From the NCBI GenBank assembly GCA_963580285.1, contig OY757010.1:218569234-218633233 (forward strand): a stretch of DNA of 64,000 bases. Direction: 5' to 3'. This stretch comes from Lucinisca nassula. Its lineage: Eukaryota; Mollusca; Bivalvia; Lucinida; Lucinidae. The notes beneath the pieces are model-generated. The model ran no database searches, was not told the DNA's origin, and saw only the letters and a list, made by a program, of their open reading frames with translations. Positions 62,055 through 64,000 of this stretch are shown here, piece by piece. The stretch's first letter is position 1, and each line of letters begins with the position of its first letter. Made by a program: the position numbers and the translations under genes.

Positions 62055-62330
62055 TGTTAACGGAGATGTTGCACTGATGAGGTAGGCGGCCTTTATGCGG
62101 ACTGAACAAATTCGACGGAAATAAGGGCGAGGATTGTGGCCACGTAAAATCGATTTAAGCCCACCCAGTGGAATTCGTTTCACTGACTGTTCCAAGGCGG
62201 TTCTTCTGTCGCGGTTTATTTTTGTTATGGCTTGTCTTTGAGTGTGTGTATCGCTTGAATTATTTTGTTTTGGATAGATAATTGGCCAGTTTGGAGGAAA
62301 GTAACTGTCCTTTTGGCTTTCCGATGTTGA
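62055..62330 (+). mobile_element. Retroelement 3' module, solo copy
   Basis: GGAGATGTTGCACTGATGAG, CGAGGATTGTGGCCACGTAA, CCACCCAGTGGAATTCG, GGAAAGTAACTGTCCTTTTG. Truncated before the usual CTTCACTTCTATTTT terminus. Confidence 0.68.
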
Positions 62331-62338
62331 GAAAAAGC

Positions 62339-62445
62339 CCCCCCCCCCCCCACCTACACCTTTTCAGGGAGAACCATCCCCTGTGCAGGTTAAAGAACCC
62401 TACCGTAATTACATGATTACTGTGTAGGTTTTCATCCTGCAAAAC
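62339..62445 (+). mobile_element. SINE-S body fragment after poly-C
   Basis: C13 run (62,339-62,351), then the reverse complement of the 40.3-kb SINE-S body: GAGAACCATCCCCTGTGCAG, CCCTACCGTAATTACATGAT. Head missing. Confidence 0.6.
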
Positions 62446-62449
62446 CCAG

Positions 62450-62745
62450 ATTGATTGATTGTTTTGGGTTTAACAACACTGCAACCATTTTGTGTCATTT
62501 TGTGTCGTCTCCCAGAGAATGGGAGAAAAGAGATAGAAGAGATAGTAGAGGTGATGAAAGTGAGGGACAGCGGAGAATAAGGAAATGAACGGAAGTGTAG
62601 AAACAGAAGAATAACAACACTCCCCCTCTACCCTTACCTGCTGAAAGGACAACAGGCCTTGTCCAACTGTAAGCCGATATCAGTTGGACGCCATCCAGTG
62701 ACGCAAGATACATGTCACCTTTGCCTCACCCAACCACCCTTTTCC
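62450..62745 (-). mobile_element. SINE-X, complete
   Basis: Tail GATTGATTGATTGTTTTGGG at left, CGTCTCCCAGAGAATGGGAG, then CAAGATACATGTCACCTTTG CCTCACCCAACCACCC at right. It provides the single-unit ancestor of the 26-bp array. Confidence 0.75.
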
Positions 62746-62983
62746 AAAGCTGTAGTGTATGTAATGTACACGTGCGAGAAATGGTCAAATGTGACCGATC
62801 GCAGTATCAGTAGGTGGAAAGAAAGAAAAAATATGCTTAAAAGTGTTGTTTCTCATAAAGTGCCATCCAGTCGCGGCTTTAGAAGTTTCGATTTTAATTT
62901 CAGGCAGTACTCCTAGTATAGTCCTGGTCTGAGAGATACTGTTTCGTTTAGACCTTAAATTCTTGTGGGTTTTTTTTTTTTGC

Positions 62984-63048
62984 CAAAAGCGTAGACCCTG
63001 ATCAGACGCCGCGTTCTGCGGCGTCTGATCTGGGTCTACACTGTTTAC
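62984..63048. repeat. PAL palindrome, solo copy 8
   Basis: AAAAGCGTAGACCCTGATCA / TGATCTGGGTCTACACTGTTT around GACGCCGCGTTCTGCGGCGTC. Best-preserved solo copy. Confidence 0.82.
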
Positions 63049-63177
63049 AAAACCCAAACCACGATTCCCGTCCAGATTCAAATGATTACCGTATTTCACC
63101 ACACTACGACATCACAGTGATGAGAATTGTACTGCTATTTTCTGTGAATAACCGCTGTCTGTCTTACCGAGTAATTA

Positions 63178-63336
63178 GAAGCCCCTGTGGCGCAGTGGTT
63201 ATGCTACTCGCCTTGTAAACCAGGGATCGCAGGATCGATCCCGGGCTTCTCCAGACTTTCGGATGAGTCTTTAAACCGAGGTCCCGTCTCCGTATGACCT
63301 TAGCTGTTGGTGGGACGTAAAACTAAAACTCACTCA
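63178..63336 (+). mobile_element. tRNA-headed SINE-T copy 2, young
   Basis: Head GCCCCTGTGGCGCAGTGGTT with A box TGGCGCAGTGG and B box GGATCGATCCC, then GGATGAGTCTTTAAACC, GTTGGTGGGACGTAAAAC and an ACTCACTCA tail. Flanked by a perfect 15-base duplication CTTACCGAGTAATTA at 63,163-63,177 and 63,337-63,351. Confidence 0.92.
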
Positions 63337-63483
63337 CTTACCGAGTAATTACGTGGTTAACTTCAGCATTGTAATTTTGGGTCAATAACCCCCTCCATCC
63401 TCCCCATAAAAAAAAAAGAAAAAAAGTTTAACGTGAATTTCCGTTCTATTGATACCCTTCATAGTTCATAAGCTATGCTGAAT

Positions 63484-63742
63484 CTGTTTGTTTGAATCCG
63501 CATCAACACTATTTAGGTTACTTCGGAGACTTTGCGTTCGACTTTGTGGTACTTTACCCAACATTCATCTCAAGTCCTGCCGCCCAATGAAACCAATAGG
63601 GCTTTTATGCATGGATGGTCCGACTCTCACCACTTTGTCTGCCTCTAAGCGGTTTATCAGTACTCATGCGCGGTCGGTTTCAGCTCTGCGTGACAGCACC
63701 ATGCAGCCAAATCTATTCCTTCAAGCCCCGATTGGCGCAGGC
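63484..63742 (-). mobile_element. SINE-C copy
   Basis: CTGTTTGTTTGAATCCGC at left, CTCAAGTCCTGCCGCCCAAT in the middle, AAGCCCCGATTGGCGCAGGCC at right. The 131-codon plus-strand frame across it is a passenger. Confidence 0.8.
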
Positions 63743-64000
63743 CGTCTGCTGATGTTTACAACACTACTTCATGCATTCAGCACTCCATTTTCATATATAT
63801 ATTCTACAACACGCAGGTTGATCTTAGTCTTCGCTGGGCAGACATGTCCGAAGACAAATGTTTGCTTGACGCTGCTCAAATGAATCACTATTCCGAACTG
63901 GCTCCACCCATTGTATACTTGTGGACTCTACCATTGCTATATATTGTACAAGTCCATTAGTCAGTTAAGGGGTGTCGGGTCTTTTTGTTCGTTTTTATTC
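63743..64000. other. Unassigned; hairpin scrap
   Basis: CACGCAGGTTGATCTTAGTC TTCGCTGGGC (~63,812) is a fragment of the GAAGACTCAGATCAG hairpin theme. No gene. Confidence 0.4.

Noticed and set aside
62065..62105. Hammerhead ribozyme-like CTGATGAG...GGACTGAAC in the retroelement 3' module
   Set aside because: Hammerheads are known in Penelope-like elements, so I checked. The required GAAA is absent (GAAC/TGAAC), stem II pairs only about three bases, and the other copies read CCGATGAG or CAGATTAG. At best a decayed remnant.

Overview
The window is eukaryotic, AT-rich, intergenic or intronic DNA in which I can support no intact host protein-coding gene. Almost every open frame falls inside a repeat or is too short and unrecognised. 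The number and style of short palindromic elements, tRNA-headed SINEs, tandem blocks rich in TCAAGGTCA, and a decayed reverse transcriptase with Y-x-LPK-x-HK and GIPMG-type motifs suggest a marine invertebrate. My best guess is a bivalve mollusc, possibly a heterodont clam or mussel. That placement is recalled from repeat style and no search was run.

Layout. 1-4.5 kb: fold-back elements, the first two copies of a TTAA-flanked MITE, and a longer MITE with about 30-bp inverted ends. 4.57-8.43 kb: a large 66-bp satellite array. 8.6-13 kb: hairpin elements and an inverted pair of a 236-bp MITE. 14.4-16.7 kb: a mosaic of SINE, Penelope-like retroelement fragment, TTAA MITE and inverted retroelement 3' module. 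17-27 kb: scattered MITEs, hairpins and SINEs. 27.5-29 kb: a tandem block with eight AGGTCA-AGGTCA boxes. 29-33 kb: several copies of one SINE-like family and a second tandem block. 33-38 kb: mostly unassigned sequence, one candidate first exon, a SINE and large palindromes. 37.7-38.5 kb: a decayed LINE endonuclease fragment on the minus strand, interrupted by a hAT-like MITE. 39-45.2 kb: hairpins, a tRNA SINE and two or three decayed copies of the Penelope-like element. 45.4-47 kb: ATC microsatellites and a ~165-bp tandem repeat. 47.7-53.6 kb: SINEs, MITEs and a ~72-bp tandem repeat. 54.2-57.2 kb: a long-period tandem block containing a TA-flanked element, then a fold-back element. 58.1-59.4 kb: a SINE split by another SINE, whose end has been amplified into 29 exact-length 26-bp units. 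59.8-64 kb: nested hairpin elements and a young SINE with a perfect 15-bp target duplication.

The parts do not work together as a pathway. What the window offers is a record of insertion order: elements inside elements, several with an intact empty site elsewhere in the same window. This allows target duplications and element ends to be read directly. The strongest observations are the TTAA MITE with two internal empty sites, the exact 26-bp array grown from a SINE end, a perfect 73-bp palindrome inside a dead retroelement, and a large hairpin family with CAT...ATG ends and no visible target duplication. I found no convincing undescribed functional system.
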